This document shows, one piece after another, positions 20,291-31,026 of a DNA stretch of 64,000 nt. A model generated the notes under the pieces. It saw only the letters and a list, made by a program, of their open reading frames with translations, was not told the origin of the DNA and searched no databases. Both the position numbers and the translations under genes were made by a program. The stretch comes from Pseudomonadota bacterium (GTDB lineage Bacteria > Pseudomonadota > Gammaproteobacteria > Steroidobacterales > Steroidobacteraceae), in assembly GCA_963204835.1 (NCBI GenBank), contig CAUJHJ010000019.1, positions 28,348-92,347 on the forward strand, given 5' to 3'. The stretch's first letter is position 1; each line of letters starts with the position of its first letter.

Positions 20291-20376
20291 CGGTAGCGCC
20301 CCGTTCATGCCGGGGCCGGTGCGCCTCGTCGGCGCCTCGCTCCAGCCGGTTTCCTGCACGGGATCGGGCGCTACCG
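20291..20376 (+). repeat. Inverted repeat in the lpxC leader
   Basis: CGGTAGCGCCC at 20291-20301 is the exact reverse complement of GGGCGCTACCG at 20366-20376. The 64-base loop is itself GC-rich. The right arm ends 13 bases before the lpxC start codon, so in a transcript covering this region the stem would sit over or next to the translation initiation site. Function is inferred from position only. Confidence 0.6.
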
Positions 20377-20389
20377 CTTACTCCACTCT

Positions 20390-21313
20390 ATGGTCGGCCA
20401 AAGAACCCTCAAGAACGCCATCCGCGCGTCCGGCGTGGGACTGCATACCGGCACCAAGGTGCTGATGACCGTGCGGCCCGCGCCGCCGGACCACGGCATC
20501 GTGTTTCGCCGCGTCGATCTCGACCCAACGGTCGACATCCCCGCATCGGCCGAGAATGTGGGCGAGACCACGCTCGGCACCGTGCTGGTGATGGGTGGTG
20601 CCCGCATCTCGACGATCGAGCACCTGATGTCGGCGTTCGCGGGCCTCGGCATCGACAATGCGATCGTCGAGGTCAACGCTCCCGAAGTGCCGATCATGGA
20701 CGGCAGCGCCGGGCCCTTCGTGTTCCTGCTGCAGTCGGCCGGCATCGAAGAGCAGCCCGTGCCGAAGCGCTTCGTGCGCATCCTCAAGCACGTGCGGGTC
20801 GAGGAAGGCGACAAGTGGGCCGAGTTCCGTCCCTTCGACGGCTTCAAGGTCAACTTCCGCATCGAGTTCGACCACCCGATCTTCAAGCGGCGCACGCAGG
20901 CGGCGTCGATGGATTTCTCGACGACCTCGTTCCTCAAGGAAGTGAGCCGCGCGCGCACCTTCGGCTTCATGCGCGACCTCGAGGCGATGCGCGCCCACAA
21001 CCTCGCCCTTGGCGGCAACCTCGACAATGCCATCGTGCTCGACGACACCGGCATCATGAACGAGGACGGGCTGCGCTACGAAGACGAGTTCGTGAAGCAC
21101 AAGATCCTCGACGCGATCGGCGACCTGTATTTGCTCGGCCACAGCCTGATCGGCGAGTTCAGCGGCTTCAAGTCCGGCCACGGCCTCAACAACAAGCTGC
21201 TGCGGGCCCTGCATGCCGACGCCGATGCGTGGCGTGAGGCCGTGTTCGAGTCCGACAAGGACACGCCGATCCATTACATCGGCACCGAAGCGCTGCCGAG
21301 TACCGCCGCCTGA
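20390..21313 (+). CDS. lpxC: UDP-3-O-acyl-GlcNAc deacetylase LpxC
   Basis: LpxC is the zinc enzyme for the committed step of lipid A synthesis. The 307-residue protein starts MVGQRTLKN and has ASGVGLHTG, the zinc ligand His78 in STIEHL, the motif [12 protein letters not shown], and the ligands His237 and Asp241 in [12 protein letters not shown] 20390 fits the family start although no Shine-Dalgarno sequence is visible. Its presence shows the cell makes lipopolysaccharide. It converges on the DUF721 gene with a one-base gap. Confidence 0.96.
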   Translation: MVGQRTLKNAIRASGVGLHTGTKVLMTVRPAPPDHGIVFRRVDLDPTVDIPASAENVGETTLGTVLVMGGARISTIEHLMSAFAGLGIDNAIVEVNAPEVPIMDGSAGPFVFLLQSAGIEEQPVPKRFVRILKHVRVEEGDKWAEFRPFDGFKVNFRIEFDHPIFKRRTQAASMDFSTTSFLKEVSRARTFGFMRDLEAMRAHNLALGGNLDNAIVLDDTGIMNEDGLRYEDEFVKHKILDAIGDLYLLGHSLIGEFSGFKSGHGLNNKLLRALHADADAWREAVFESDKDTPIHYIGTEALPSTAA

Positions 21314-21314
21314 C

Positions 21315-21689
21315 CTAGCCCTTGCGGGCTGGCGGGAGCACCTTGACCTGCACTGCCTCCACCCGGGCGTCGTGGCCACGGGCCTTCACGAGCAGATTCC
21401 CGGCCTCGAACCTGAGGCGCGCCGCCCAGGCCGCCGATGCGACATAAATCGTCAGGGTGCCGTTGCGCTCGACCGCCGAGGTGACGTGGGAGGCCTGTTC
21501 CACGGCGACCCAGCCCCGGACGAGCCTGAGCCAGTCCTCGGCCTGCGCGGCGCGCCGTGCGAGGGAGGACAGGGCCGGGGCGGGTCGGGCCAGCAGGTCG
21601 GCCAGCGGCCGCGGTTTACCATATCGGGGAGACCCTGATTTCCGACTCTGTGCGCTGGTCTTCTTGTGTCGATCCCGGCTCTTCGGCAT
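21315..21689 (-). CDS. DUF721/DciA-like protein
   Basis: The 124-residue basic protein has a disordered Lys/Arg/Ser-rich N-terminus and a DUF721-type domain (WVAVEQASHVTSAVERNGTLTIYV, then WAARLRFEAGNLL). Proteins with this domain include DciA, the helicase loader used by bacteria lacking DnaC, but short versions next to lpxC and secA, as in Pseudomonas, have not been clearly assigned. The start is ATG 21689, 31 bases from the divergent M23 gene. I keep the functional call at family level. Confidence 0.75.
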   Translation of the reverse strand: MPKSRDRHKKTSAQSRKSGSPRYGKPRPLADLLARPAPALSSLARRAAQAEDWLRLVRGWVAVEQASHVTSAVERNGTLTIYVASAAWAARLRFEAGNLLVKARGHDARVEAVQVKVLPPARKG

Positions 21690-21720
21690 ATTGCCCCCGC
21701 CACTGGACCGAGCATAACGG

Positions 21721-22641
21721 ATGAACCTGATCTTCTTCTCTCGGCGCGAAGGACGCGCGCGGCACGTGAACCTCGCGCACCCGGTGACCCTGGGTGCCGT
21801 CGGCGCCCTGGCGCTCGGCGTGCTCGGTATCGCCTTCGTCCTCGGGCTCGAGCTCGGGCAGCGCTCGGGCAAGGCGTTCTCGCGTGGCGATGCGACCCAT
21901 TGGGCGCAGGTCGTGCAGACCCAGCAGGCCGAGATCGCGGACATGAAGCGGGCGCTGCAGGAGCGCATCGATGCCCTGTCCATGCGCATGGGCCAGGTCA
22001 ACGGGCGCATGATCCGCCTCGATGCGCTCGGCAAGCGCCTCGCCGAGATGGCGAACCTCGATTCGCGCGAGTTCAACTTCGACGCCGCGCCGGCCACCGG
22101 CGGCCCGGAAGAAGGCGAGGGCGGCGCCGCCGCGCAGATACCCGACCTCACCGACATGATCGACAGCCTCGAGGAGCGGGTCGACCTGCGCGATGCGCAG
22201 CTCACGGCGCTCGAGAACGTGCTGATCGCGCGCCAGTTGCGCGAGCAGATCCATCCCGAGGGGCGCCCGGTGCGCCAGGGCTTCATCTCGTCCTACTTCG
22301 GTTCGCGCCAGGACCCGTTCACGGGTCACGGCGCGTTCCACAAGGGCCTCGATTTCGCCTCGCAGGCGGGCGCCGATGTCGTCGCCGTGGCGGCCGGGAT
22401 CGTGACCTGGTCGGGTGAGCGCTCCGGCTACGGCAATCTCGTCGAGATCAACCACGGCAATGGCTATGTCACGCGCTACGGGCACAACAGCCGCGTGCTC
22501 GTGTCCGTGGGCGATACCGTTCAGCGTGGCGATGCGATCGCCAGTGTCGGTTCGACCGGCCGTTCGACGGGCCCGCACGTGCACTTCGAAGTCCTTCGCC
22601 AGGGCCGCCAGGTCGATCCGCTGACCTTCATCGGGCGCTGA
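21721..22641 (+). CDS. Membrane-anchored M23 family peptidase (LytM domain)
   Basis: The 306-residue protein has one membrane segment at about residues 25-45, a periplasmic coiled coil (about 60-180), and a LytM/M23 domain at the C-terminus. Catalytic zinc residues appear intact: His207 and Asp211 in HKGLDFA, and His286/His288 in HVHFE. Such proteins either cut peptide cross-links or, when degenerate, activate amidases; the intact site suggests an active endopeptidase. Position between the DUF721 gene and secA is as in Pseudomonas. Confidence 0.88.
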   Translation: MNLIFFSRREGRARHVNLAHPVTLGAVGALALGVLGIAFVLGLELGQRSGKAFSRGDATHWAQVVQTQQAEIADMKRALQERIDALSMRMGQVNGRMIRLDALGKRLAEMANLDSREFNFDAAPATGGPEEGEGGAAAQIPDLTDMIDSLEERVDLRDAQLTALENVLIARQLREQIHPEGRPVRQGFISSYFGSRQDPFTGHGAFHKGLDFASQAGADVVAVAAGIVTWSGERSGYGNLVEINHGNGYVTRYGHNSRVLVSVGDTVQRGDAIASVGSTGRSTGPHVHFEVLRQGRQVDPLTFIGR

Positions 22642-22720
22642 CGGTCGCCACGAGCTGCCCGTCCGGGCGGGCGTGGGCAGGGGAATTCATTTCCCCGCGC
22701 GCTGTCCATCCACGAATCCG

Positions 22721-22726
22721 TATAAT
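22721..22726 (+). promoter_or_regulatory. Probable -10 box for secA
   Basis: A perfect TATAAT lies in the 153-base gap before secA, 69 bases upstream of the GTG start. No good -35 hexamer lies at 16-18 bases upstream. An AAGGA ribosome binding site at 22784-22788 serves the start codon. Confidence 0.5.
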
Positions 22727-22794
22727 ATGCGGCCTTTACCCGGCCGGGGCATGCATAAGTCCCTGATTGGGTTAAATTTTTTCAAGGACACCCC

Positions 22795-25589
<2,795 letters not shown>

Positions 25590-25593
<4 letters not shown>

Positions 25594-27428
25594 CGCCGCG
25601 CATCCGGGTGGTGGCGGCGGCGCTGTTCGACGCCGGCGGCCGGGTGCTGCTCGCCGACCGACCGGGTGGCAAGCACATGGCGGGCCGCTGGGAATTTCCT
25701 GGCGGCAAGATTGCGGCGACTGAGAGCGAGCGTGCGGCGCTTGAGCGCGAGCTCGCCGAAGAGCTCGGCATCACCGTCCGGGCGGCGCGCCCATTCATGG
25801 CGGTGTCGCATGACTACGCGGATCGCCATGTCGATCTGTCGCTCTGGCTGGTCGAATCATGGTGCGGCCAGCCGCATCCGCTCGATGGTCAACGCCTCGC
25901 CTGGGTGGCTCCATGCGAGTTGCCGGAGTGGGATATCCTCGAAGCCGATGAACCCTTCGTTCGCGCCCTGCGCGCATTTCCCGGAACCCCGATGACACAG
26001 CCCCAGACGATCGATGTTTGCAATCCGCGCACTGGCGAGGTGGATTTCCATTTCACGGCGACGGCACCTGCCGACGTGGCGCGCACCGCCGCCGCCCTGC
26101 GCGCGCAGCAACCCGCGTGGCGCGACGCGGGCCTGGCCCATCGCATCGCGGTACTGCAGCGCTTCAAGGCCGAGCTCCTCGCCCGCAAGGACGAGATCGC
26201 CGATGCCATCACCCACGATACCGGCCGTCACCTGCTCTCGGTCGGGGAATCGCTGGGCGTGCCGGGCACGATCGATCGGTGGTGCCGCCTGGCGCCGGGC
26301 CTCGGCGCGCAGCCGGGGGGACGGTCCGAGAGCATGCCGACCGTCGAATACGGCTACCAGCTCGTGCCGCACGCGCTGGTCGGGGCCATCAGCCCCTGGA
26401 ACTTCCCGTTCCTGCTGTCCTTCATCGACGCGATCCCGGCGCTGCTCGCCGGCTGCGCGGCGCTGCTGAAGCCGAGCGAAGTGACGCCGCGCTGGATCGC
26501 GCCGGCGCAGCGCGCGATCGATGCCGTGCCCGAACTCGCGGCGGTGCTCGCGCTGACGCCGGGCGGCCGCGAAACGGGAGAGGCGCTGGTCGCGGCGGTG
26601 GACGCCGTGTGCTTCACCGGCAGCGTGAAGACGGGCCGCCTCGTCGGCGCGAATGCCGCGGCGCATTTCATCCCGGCTTTCCTCGAACTCGGCGGCAAGG
26701 ATCCGGTGATCATCACGGCGAACGCCGACATCGAGCGTGCCACCGACGCCGTGCTGCGTGCCTCGATCACGGCGAGCGGCCAGGCTTGCCAGTCCCTCGA
26801 GCGGGTGTACGTCGACCGCCGCATCCACGCGGCGTTCGTCGAGCGACTCACCGCCAAGGCGCGCGCAGTCGAGATCAACTGGCCCGATGTCCATCGCGGC
26901 GCCGTGGGCCCCTTCATTTGGGCCGCGCAGGCGCGGGTGGTGGAGCAGCAGATTGCGGACGCCGTGGCGAAGGGCGCCAAGGTCCTTGCTGGCGGCACGA
27001 TCGAACGGCATGGCGGACTGTGGCTGCGGCCGACCGTGCTGACCGATGTCACGCACGACATGCAGGTCATCACCGACGAAACCTTCGGGCCGCTGATGCC
27101 GGTGATGGCCTTCGACACGATCGGGGAAGCCATCCAGCTCGCGAACGACGGCATCTATGGCCTGTCGGCGGCGGTCATCGCCGGCACGACGGAGGAGGCC
27201 GAGGCGATCGGCCGCCAACTCGACGTCGGTGCCGTGAGCTTGAACGATTGCTCGCTCACCACGATGGTGTACGAGGCCGAGAAGAATTCCTTCAAGCTCT
27301 CGGGGCTCGGCGGCTCGCGCATGGGACCGGCGGGGTACCTGCGATTCTTCCGCACCAAGGCGATCCTGCGCCAGACGGCCGCACCGGCTACGGTGGCGGT
27401 GTTGCGGGAGGAGAACGCGGCGCGCTGA
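25590..27428 (+). CDS. mutT: MutT-type Nudix hydrolase fused in frame to an aldehyde dehydrogenase
   Basis: From GTG 25590, which overlaps the secA stop, there is one open frame of 612 codons with no stop between two complete domains. Residues 1-134 match MutT, which hydrolyses 8-oxo-dGTP. A perfect Nudix box spans residues 39-61 (GKIAATE, then RELAEELGI), and the C-terminal part includes WLVESW and [11 protein letters not shown] as in MutT. Residues 135-612 are an aldehyde dehydrogenase with its own ATG at 25992. secA-mutT adjacency is conserved, but a normal mutT ends near residue 130. Either a true fusion is made, or the mutT stop was lost and two proteins are still made through internal initiation. 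A base-calling error near 25980 is the main alternative. Confidence 0.7.
25992..27428 (+). CDS. NAD(P)-dependent aldehyde dehydrogenase (domain or separately initiated protein)
   Basis: If initiated at ATG 25992 the product is 478 residues, the normal length for this superfamily. Key elements are present: PWNFPFLLS with the oxyanion Asn, KPSEVTP for cofactor binding, FTGSVKTG, catalytic Glu232 in LELGGK and nucleophile Cys266 in GQACQS, with the usual 34-residue spacing between them. The C-terminus holds ETFGPLMPV and the oligomerisation strand. A weak GGAA lies five bases before the ATG. The substrate cannot be told from sequence. It shares the reading frame of mutT with no stop between them. 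It converges on vapC. Confidence 0.8.
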   Translation: MTQPQTIDVCNPRTGEVDFHFTATAPADVARTAAALRAQQPAWRDAGLAHRIAVLQRFKAELLARKDEIADAITHDTGRHLLSVGESLGVPGTIDRWCRLAPGLGAQPGGRSESMPTVEYGYQLVPHALVGAISPWNFPFLLSFIDAIPALLAGCAALLKPSEVTPRWIAPAQRAIDAVPELAAVLALTPGGRETGEALVAAVDAVCFTGSVKTGRLVGANAAAHFIPAFLELGGKDPVIITANADIERATDAVLRASITASGQACQSLERVYVDRRIHAAFVERLTAKARAVEINWPDVHRGAVGPFIWAAQARVVEQQIADAVAKGAKVLAGGTIERHGGLWLRPTVLTDVTHDMQVITDETFGPLMPVMAFDTIGEAIQLANDGIYGLSAAVIAGTTEEAEAIGRQLDVGAVSLNDCSLTTMVYEAEKNSFKLSGLGGSRMGPAGYLRFFRTKAILRQTAAPATVAVLREENAAR

Positions 27429-27450
27429 GGGCGGAGGGCTGTGCTGCTTT

Positions 27451-27846
27451 TCAGGCCAGCAACTCCACGCGTGCGTGGTGGCCGTGCGCGTTTGCGATCC
27501 GGCGGTCGCAGGTCAGCAGCGGCGCATCCATGGCTTCTGCCAGCGCGACATAGGCGGCGTCGTAGGCGGAGAACTGGTGTCGCAGGCCCCAGATTCGCCC
27601 TGCGATCGGACGATGTCCGACCGGGTGGATTGGCAAGTCGTGGAACAGGTCGATGGCTTCTGCAGCGCGTTCCAGCGACAGTTCATCGGCCCGCAGCAGG
27701 CGTCGCAGGACGTGCAGGACCTCGACCTCCAGCAGCGCCGGCGCAAAGGCTCGACCGTTGCGGCCGTACATCCGCGCGACGATCGACGCGGCTTGCGGCT
27801 TCGCCAGGAGCAGATTGATCACCGCCGAGGCATCGACGACGATCAC
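27451..27846 (-). CDS. vapC: PIN-domain ribonuclease toxin VapC
   Basis: The 131-residue protein is a PIN-domain RNase with the acidic residues expected for magnesium binding: Asp5 in VVDASAVI, Glu in LEVEVLHVL near residue 40, Asp in SAYDAAYVALA near residue 95, and Asp in LLTCDRR. VapC toxins stop growth by cutting tRNA or rRNA. Its start overlaps the stop of the upstream antitoxin gene (ATGA), the usual coupling. It lies in the accessory block after the aldehyde dehydrogenase. The RNA target is unknown. Confidence 0.9.
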   Translation of the reverse strand: MIVVDASAVINLLLAKPQAASIVARMYGRNGRAFAPALLEVEVLHVLRRLLRADELSLERAAEAIDLFHDLPIHPVGHRPIAGRIWGLRHQFSAYDAAYVALAEAMDAPLLTCDRRIANAHGHHARVELLA

Positions 27847-28073
27847 CGCCGCTCGCGTTCCTGCCGCAGCACGGCTGCAATGGAAGTCCGGGTCTTCACG
27901 GGGGAAAGCCGCGCGAGCCGGGCCTGGATTTCCTCAAGCGTGGGCTGTTCGCTCAACTTCGCGACTTCGCGCAGCAGGTAGTCCGACAGCGACAGGCCTG
28001 CGAGCGACGCCTGGGCCTTCAGTCGCCGGTGAATGTCTTCGGGGACATGCCGAATCTGGATCATGCGGGGCAT
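27843..28073 (-). CDS. vapB: VapB/FitA-type ribbon-helix-helix antitoxin
   Basis: The 76-residue product has a short beta strand (MIQIRHVP) and two helices typical of a ribbon-helix-helix DNA-binding domain (EDIHRRLKAQASLAG, then LSDYLLREVAKL). A C-terminal tail follows that should wrap the VapC active site. It overlaps vapC by four bases. The predicted promoter places transcription start at or one base before the ATG, and no ribosome binding site is visible, so the mRNA may be leaderless. Confidence 0.88.
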   Translation of the reverse strand: MPRMIQIRHVPEDIHRRLKAQASLAGLSLSDYLLREVAKLSEQPTLEEIQARLARLSPVKTRTSIAAVLRQERERR

Positions 28074-28079
28074 GGTTTC

Positions 28080-28108
28080 AAACTATTTGCATGTGCTCCA
28101 CATGTCAA
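28080..28108 (-). promoter_or_regulatory. vapBC promoter with palindromic operator between its -35 and -10 boxes
   Basis: Read on the minus strand, TTGACA (28108-28103) and TAGTTT (28085-28080) are spaced by 17 bases. Within the spacer and touching the -35 box lies a dyad, CATGTG-CTC-CACATG (28090-28104). VapBC complexes repress their own promoter by binding such palindromes through the antitoxin, so this is the likely operator. Confidence 0.7.
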
Positions 28109-28169
28109 TCCGGCGCCTTTGGGTGGAAATGCGCGATACAATGCCGCCATCCCACCCGACAGGTTTGCC

Positions 28170-28559
28170 ATGGCCAACGATCCGAATCTGCCCGATATCC
28201 AGCTCGATGCGAACGGGCTCTACCGCGAAGAAGTGTTCACCGACCGCAAGGCCGGCACGTTGCGCCGCCTGGTGCCGGTCACGGTGGACGGCGCCGACGA
28301 TCCGTCCCGCGATGTGCTTTATTCGGGGCAGACCCAGTTGCTGACCCCGGGCGGCGTGCTGCCCCTGATGTTCGAGATCGATGCCAAGTCAATGCCCGAG
28401 GCACTCGCGAAGTTCTCCGATTCGGTCAAGGTCGCGCTCGAGCAGGCGATCGATGAAGCACGCGAGTATCGCCGCGAGGCCGCCTCGCGCATCGTCGTGC
28501 CGGAGGCTGGCGGCGGCCTGGGTCCCATGGGGCCGGGCGGCAAGATCAAGATGCCGTAG
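28170..28559 (+). CDS. Conserved cytoplasmic protein of unknown function
   Basis: The 129-residue product has no signal peptide or membrane segment. Visible parts are an acidic start, a strand-rich middle (YREEVFTDRKAGTLRRLVPV), a region TPGGVLPLMFEIDAKSM, a helical stretch with alternating Ala and charged residues (about 80-110), and a Gly/Pro/Met-rich tail ending GGKIKMP. I recall similar proteins in Xanthomonadaceae labelled only as cytoplasmic protein. ATG 28170 is preferred over upstream in-frame codons because similarity begins there. A possible -10 box TACAAT lies at 28137-28142. The gene is divergent from vapBC and convergent with the S9 peptidase gene, across a 154-base gap with no clear terminator. 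Confidence 0.75.
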   Translation: MANDPNLPDIQLDANGLYREEVFTDRKAGTLRRLVPVTVDGADDPSRDVLYSGQTQLLTPGGVLPLMFEIDAKSMPEALAKFSDSVKVALEQAIDEAREYRREAASRIVVPEAGGGLGPMGPGGKIKMP

Positions 28560-28713
28560 GGCTTGGGCTGCGAGTCGCGGGCCTGAGGCGCGGTGATTCA
28601 TCCGCCTCCTCGCTATCCGGGCGCCGCCGCGACGAGGGGACCGCCGCAGGCGGCGCTCGACCCGTGAGGAACCGGAGCTCCCGCTCACACTCCGGCGCGC
28701 CACCAGCCAGGCC

Positions 28714-30969
28714 TCACAGGTGCTCGTCGAAGAACCGCTTCACCGTCATGTACGCGTGCGGGCCCATGTCCGCATGCCTCAGGAGGGCGTGCTTGCCGCC
28801 GGGATAAGGCATCACGTCGAAGGGCTTGCGCAGGTCCTGCAGGCGCCGCATGAGCAGCGTGCTATTGGTGAAGAGCACATTGTCATCCGCCATGCCATGC
28901 ATGATCAGCAGCGGCCCGCGGAGCCCTGCGGCATGCGTCATGACGCTGGACGCCTCATAGCCCGCCGGGTTCTCCGCCGGCGTGCCCATGTAGCGCTCGG
29001 TGTAGTGCGTGTCGTAGAGGCGGAAATCGGTGACCGGTGCACCGGCCACGCCCACGGCGAAATGGTCCGGTGCCTGCATCATGGACATCAGGGCCATGTA
29101 CCCGCCATAGCTCCAGCCCCATATGCCGATGCGCTGCGGGTCGACGAAGGGCAGGCTGCGCAGGTATTCGGCCCCGGTCACCTGGTCTTCGACTTCGACC
29201 GTGCCGAGCCGATGGAACGCTGCGGTATCGAACTGCACGCCGCGAAAGGCCGTGCCGCGGTTGTCGAGCGTGAACACGACATAGCCCGACTGCGCGAGAT
29301 ACTGCCGGAAGAGATTGCCCCAGGCATTGCGCACGCGCCCGAGCACGCTCGGGCCGCCATAGACGTCGACGATCACCGGGTAGCGGCGCCCCGGTTGCAT
29401 GTCCTTGGCGGGCGTGAGCTGGTAGTAGAGGACCTGTCCATCGCGCGCCTTCAGCGTGCCGAAACGCGAGGGCTGGTGCGAGGCGAGGTAAGGCGCGTAG
29501 GGGTGCGACGCATCGAGGGTGTTGGCCACGAGTGTCGCGCGCGGCGTGCCGTCGGGATTGCGCAGCGTGACCGACGGCGGGTGCTCGCTGTCGGAGTGCG
29601 TGTCGAGGTAGTAGCGCGCATCGGGCGACATGCGCACCGTGTGCCAGCCGGTCTCGCGCGAGACACGGCGCGGCGCCTCCTGCCTGCGGAAGGACGTCAC
29701 GTAGAGGTGCCGTTCGGTCGGCGAGGCCAAGTTCGCCATGAACCAGACGAGCCCGCGCCGCCGGTCCACGGCACGTATCGCGCGCAGCCCATCGCCGCGA
29801 TCCTCGCCCGTGACCATCCATTCCCCGCTCGTCACCTGGCGGCGCAGTTGGCCGTCCGCATCGTAAAGGTACAGGTGCTGGTAGCCCGAACGGCTCGACC
29901 CCCAGAGGAATTCCCCGTCGTCCGAGACGAACGTGAGCTCGTCGCAGATGTCGACCCAGGTGTCCGAGTGCTCCTCGAGGAGCGCGCGCGTGGCGCCGGT
30001 CGCGGCGTTGGCCTTCAGCAGGGTGAGGGTCTTCTGGTCGCGGCTCTGGCGCTGCACGGCAAGGGACGAGCCATCGGGCAGCCACTGGACCCGCGCGAGG
30101 TAGGTGTCGGGATCGGTGCCGAGGTCCACGCGCACGGCGGCGCCCTCGCCGACAGGGGCGACGAACAATTGCACGTCGGCGTTGCGTGCGCCGGTGGCGG
30201 GATAGCGTTGCTTCACCGCCTTGGCGCCCTCGGCCGTGATCTCGAAGCGCTCGACTTCCGCGACCGGCGAGTCGTCGACGCGCGTGAACGCGATGCGCCG
30301 TTCGTCGGGCGACCACCAGTAGCCGGTGTTGCGGTTCATTTCCTCCTGCGCGATGAACTCCGCGGTGCCGTAGGAGACGAGTCCGCCACCCGCGGGCGAA
30401 ACCGCGATCTCGCGCCCGCCGGCAACCTCGACCGCGTACACGCGCGCATCGCGCACGAAACTCACGTAGCGGCCCCGTGGCGAAAAACGGGCATCGGTCT
30501 CGTAGGCGGGCGTCCGCGTGAGGCGGCGTACTGCGCCCGCCCGCGGGGCGTCGAGATCGTAAAGATACAAATCACCGCCGAGCGGCACGAGGATGTGCCG
30601 GCCGTCGGCCGACAGGTCGTATTCGAGGATGCCGCCCAGCGCGGAGGTGCGCTGCCGCTCGCGTCGCGCCGCCTCCTCGGGTGAAGGCGCCTCGTCCGCG
30701 GTCGCGAGCAGCGCCGAATCGACGAGCCGGGCATGGCGGCCCGCCTTGATGTCGTATGACCAGAGGTCGAAGTGGTCCTTCGCGTTCTCCTTGGCGCGCA
30801 GGTAAGTGATCCGCCGGCCGTCGGGTGAAAAGGCCGCGCCGCGCAGCGTGGGGCCGGAGAGTTCCGGCGCCGAAAACAGCCGCTCGATCGTGAGGTCGGC
30901 TGCAAGGGACGGAGTGGCGGCCAGCCACAGCAGGCATGCGACGAAGCGAGGCGTGCGGGGTGCGGTCAT
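28714..30969 (-). CDS. Secreted S9 family peptidase, dipeptidyl peptidase IV type
   Basis: The 751-residue protein has a cleavable signal peptide (MTAPRTPRFVACLLWLAATPSLA), an eight-bladed beta-propeller region over about residues 40-500, and a C-terminal alpha/beta-hydrolase domain. Catalytic Ser620 sits in GWSYGG, with Asp in HGMADDNV and His in GGKHALL. The glutamate-pair motif EFIAQEEMNR, which binds the substrate N-terminus in DPP-IV enzymes, is present near residue 205, supporting removal of N-terminal Xaa-Pro dipeptides. ATG 30969 is chosen for the signal peptide; ATG 30999 is in frame upstream. It is divergent from a prolyl oligopeptidase gene with 57 bases between. Confidence 0.92.
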   Translation of the reverse strand: MTAPRTPRFVACLLWLAATPSLAADLTIERLFSAPELSGPTLRGAAFSPDGRRITYLRAKENAKDHFDLWSYDIKAGRHARLVDSALLATADEAPSPEEAARRERQRTSALGGILEYDLSADGRHILVPLGGDLYLYDLDAPRAGAVRRLTRTPAYETDARFSPRGRYVSFVRDARVYAVEVAGGREIAVSPAGGGLVSYGTAEFIAQEEMNRNTGYWWSPDERRIAFTRVDDSPVAEVERFEITAEGAKAVKQRYPATGARNADVQLFVAPVGEGAAVRVDLGTDPDTYLARVQWLPDGSSLAVQRQSRDQKTLTLLKANAATGATRALLEEHSDTWVDICDELTFVSDDGEFLWGSSRSGYQHLYLYDADGQLRRQVTSGEWMVTGEDRGDGLRAIRAVDRRRGLVWFMANLASPTERHLYVTSFRRQEAPRRVSRETGWHTVRMSPDARYYLDTHSDSEHPPSVTLRNPDGTPRATLVANTLDASHPYAPYLASHQPSRFGTLKARDGQVLYYQLTPAKDMQPGRRYPVIVDVYGGPSVLGRVRNAWGNLFRQYLAQSGYVVFTLDNRGTAFRGVQFDTAAFHRLGTVEVEDQVTGAEYLRSLPFVDPQRIGIWGWSYGGYMALMSMMQAPDHFAVGVAGAPVTDFRLYDTHYTERYMGTPAENPAGYEASSVMTHAAGLRGPLLIMHGMADDNVLFTNSTLLMRRLQDLRKPFDVMPYPGGKHALLRHADMGPHAYMTVKRFFDEHL

Positions 30970-31026
30970 CGGATCGGTCCGTTTGTTAGACTGCCGCATC
31001 GGCAAGCCTCGAGTGTAGGGAAGAAC

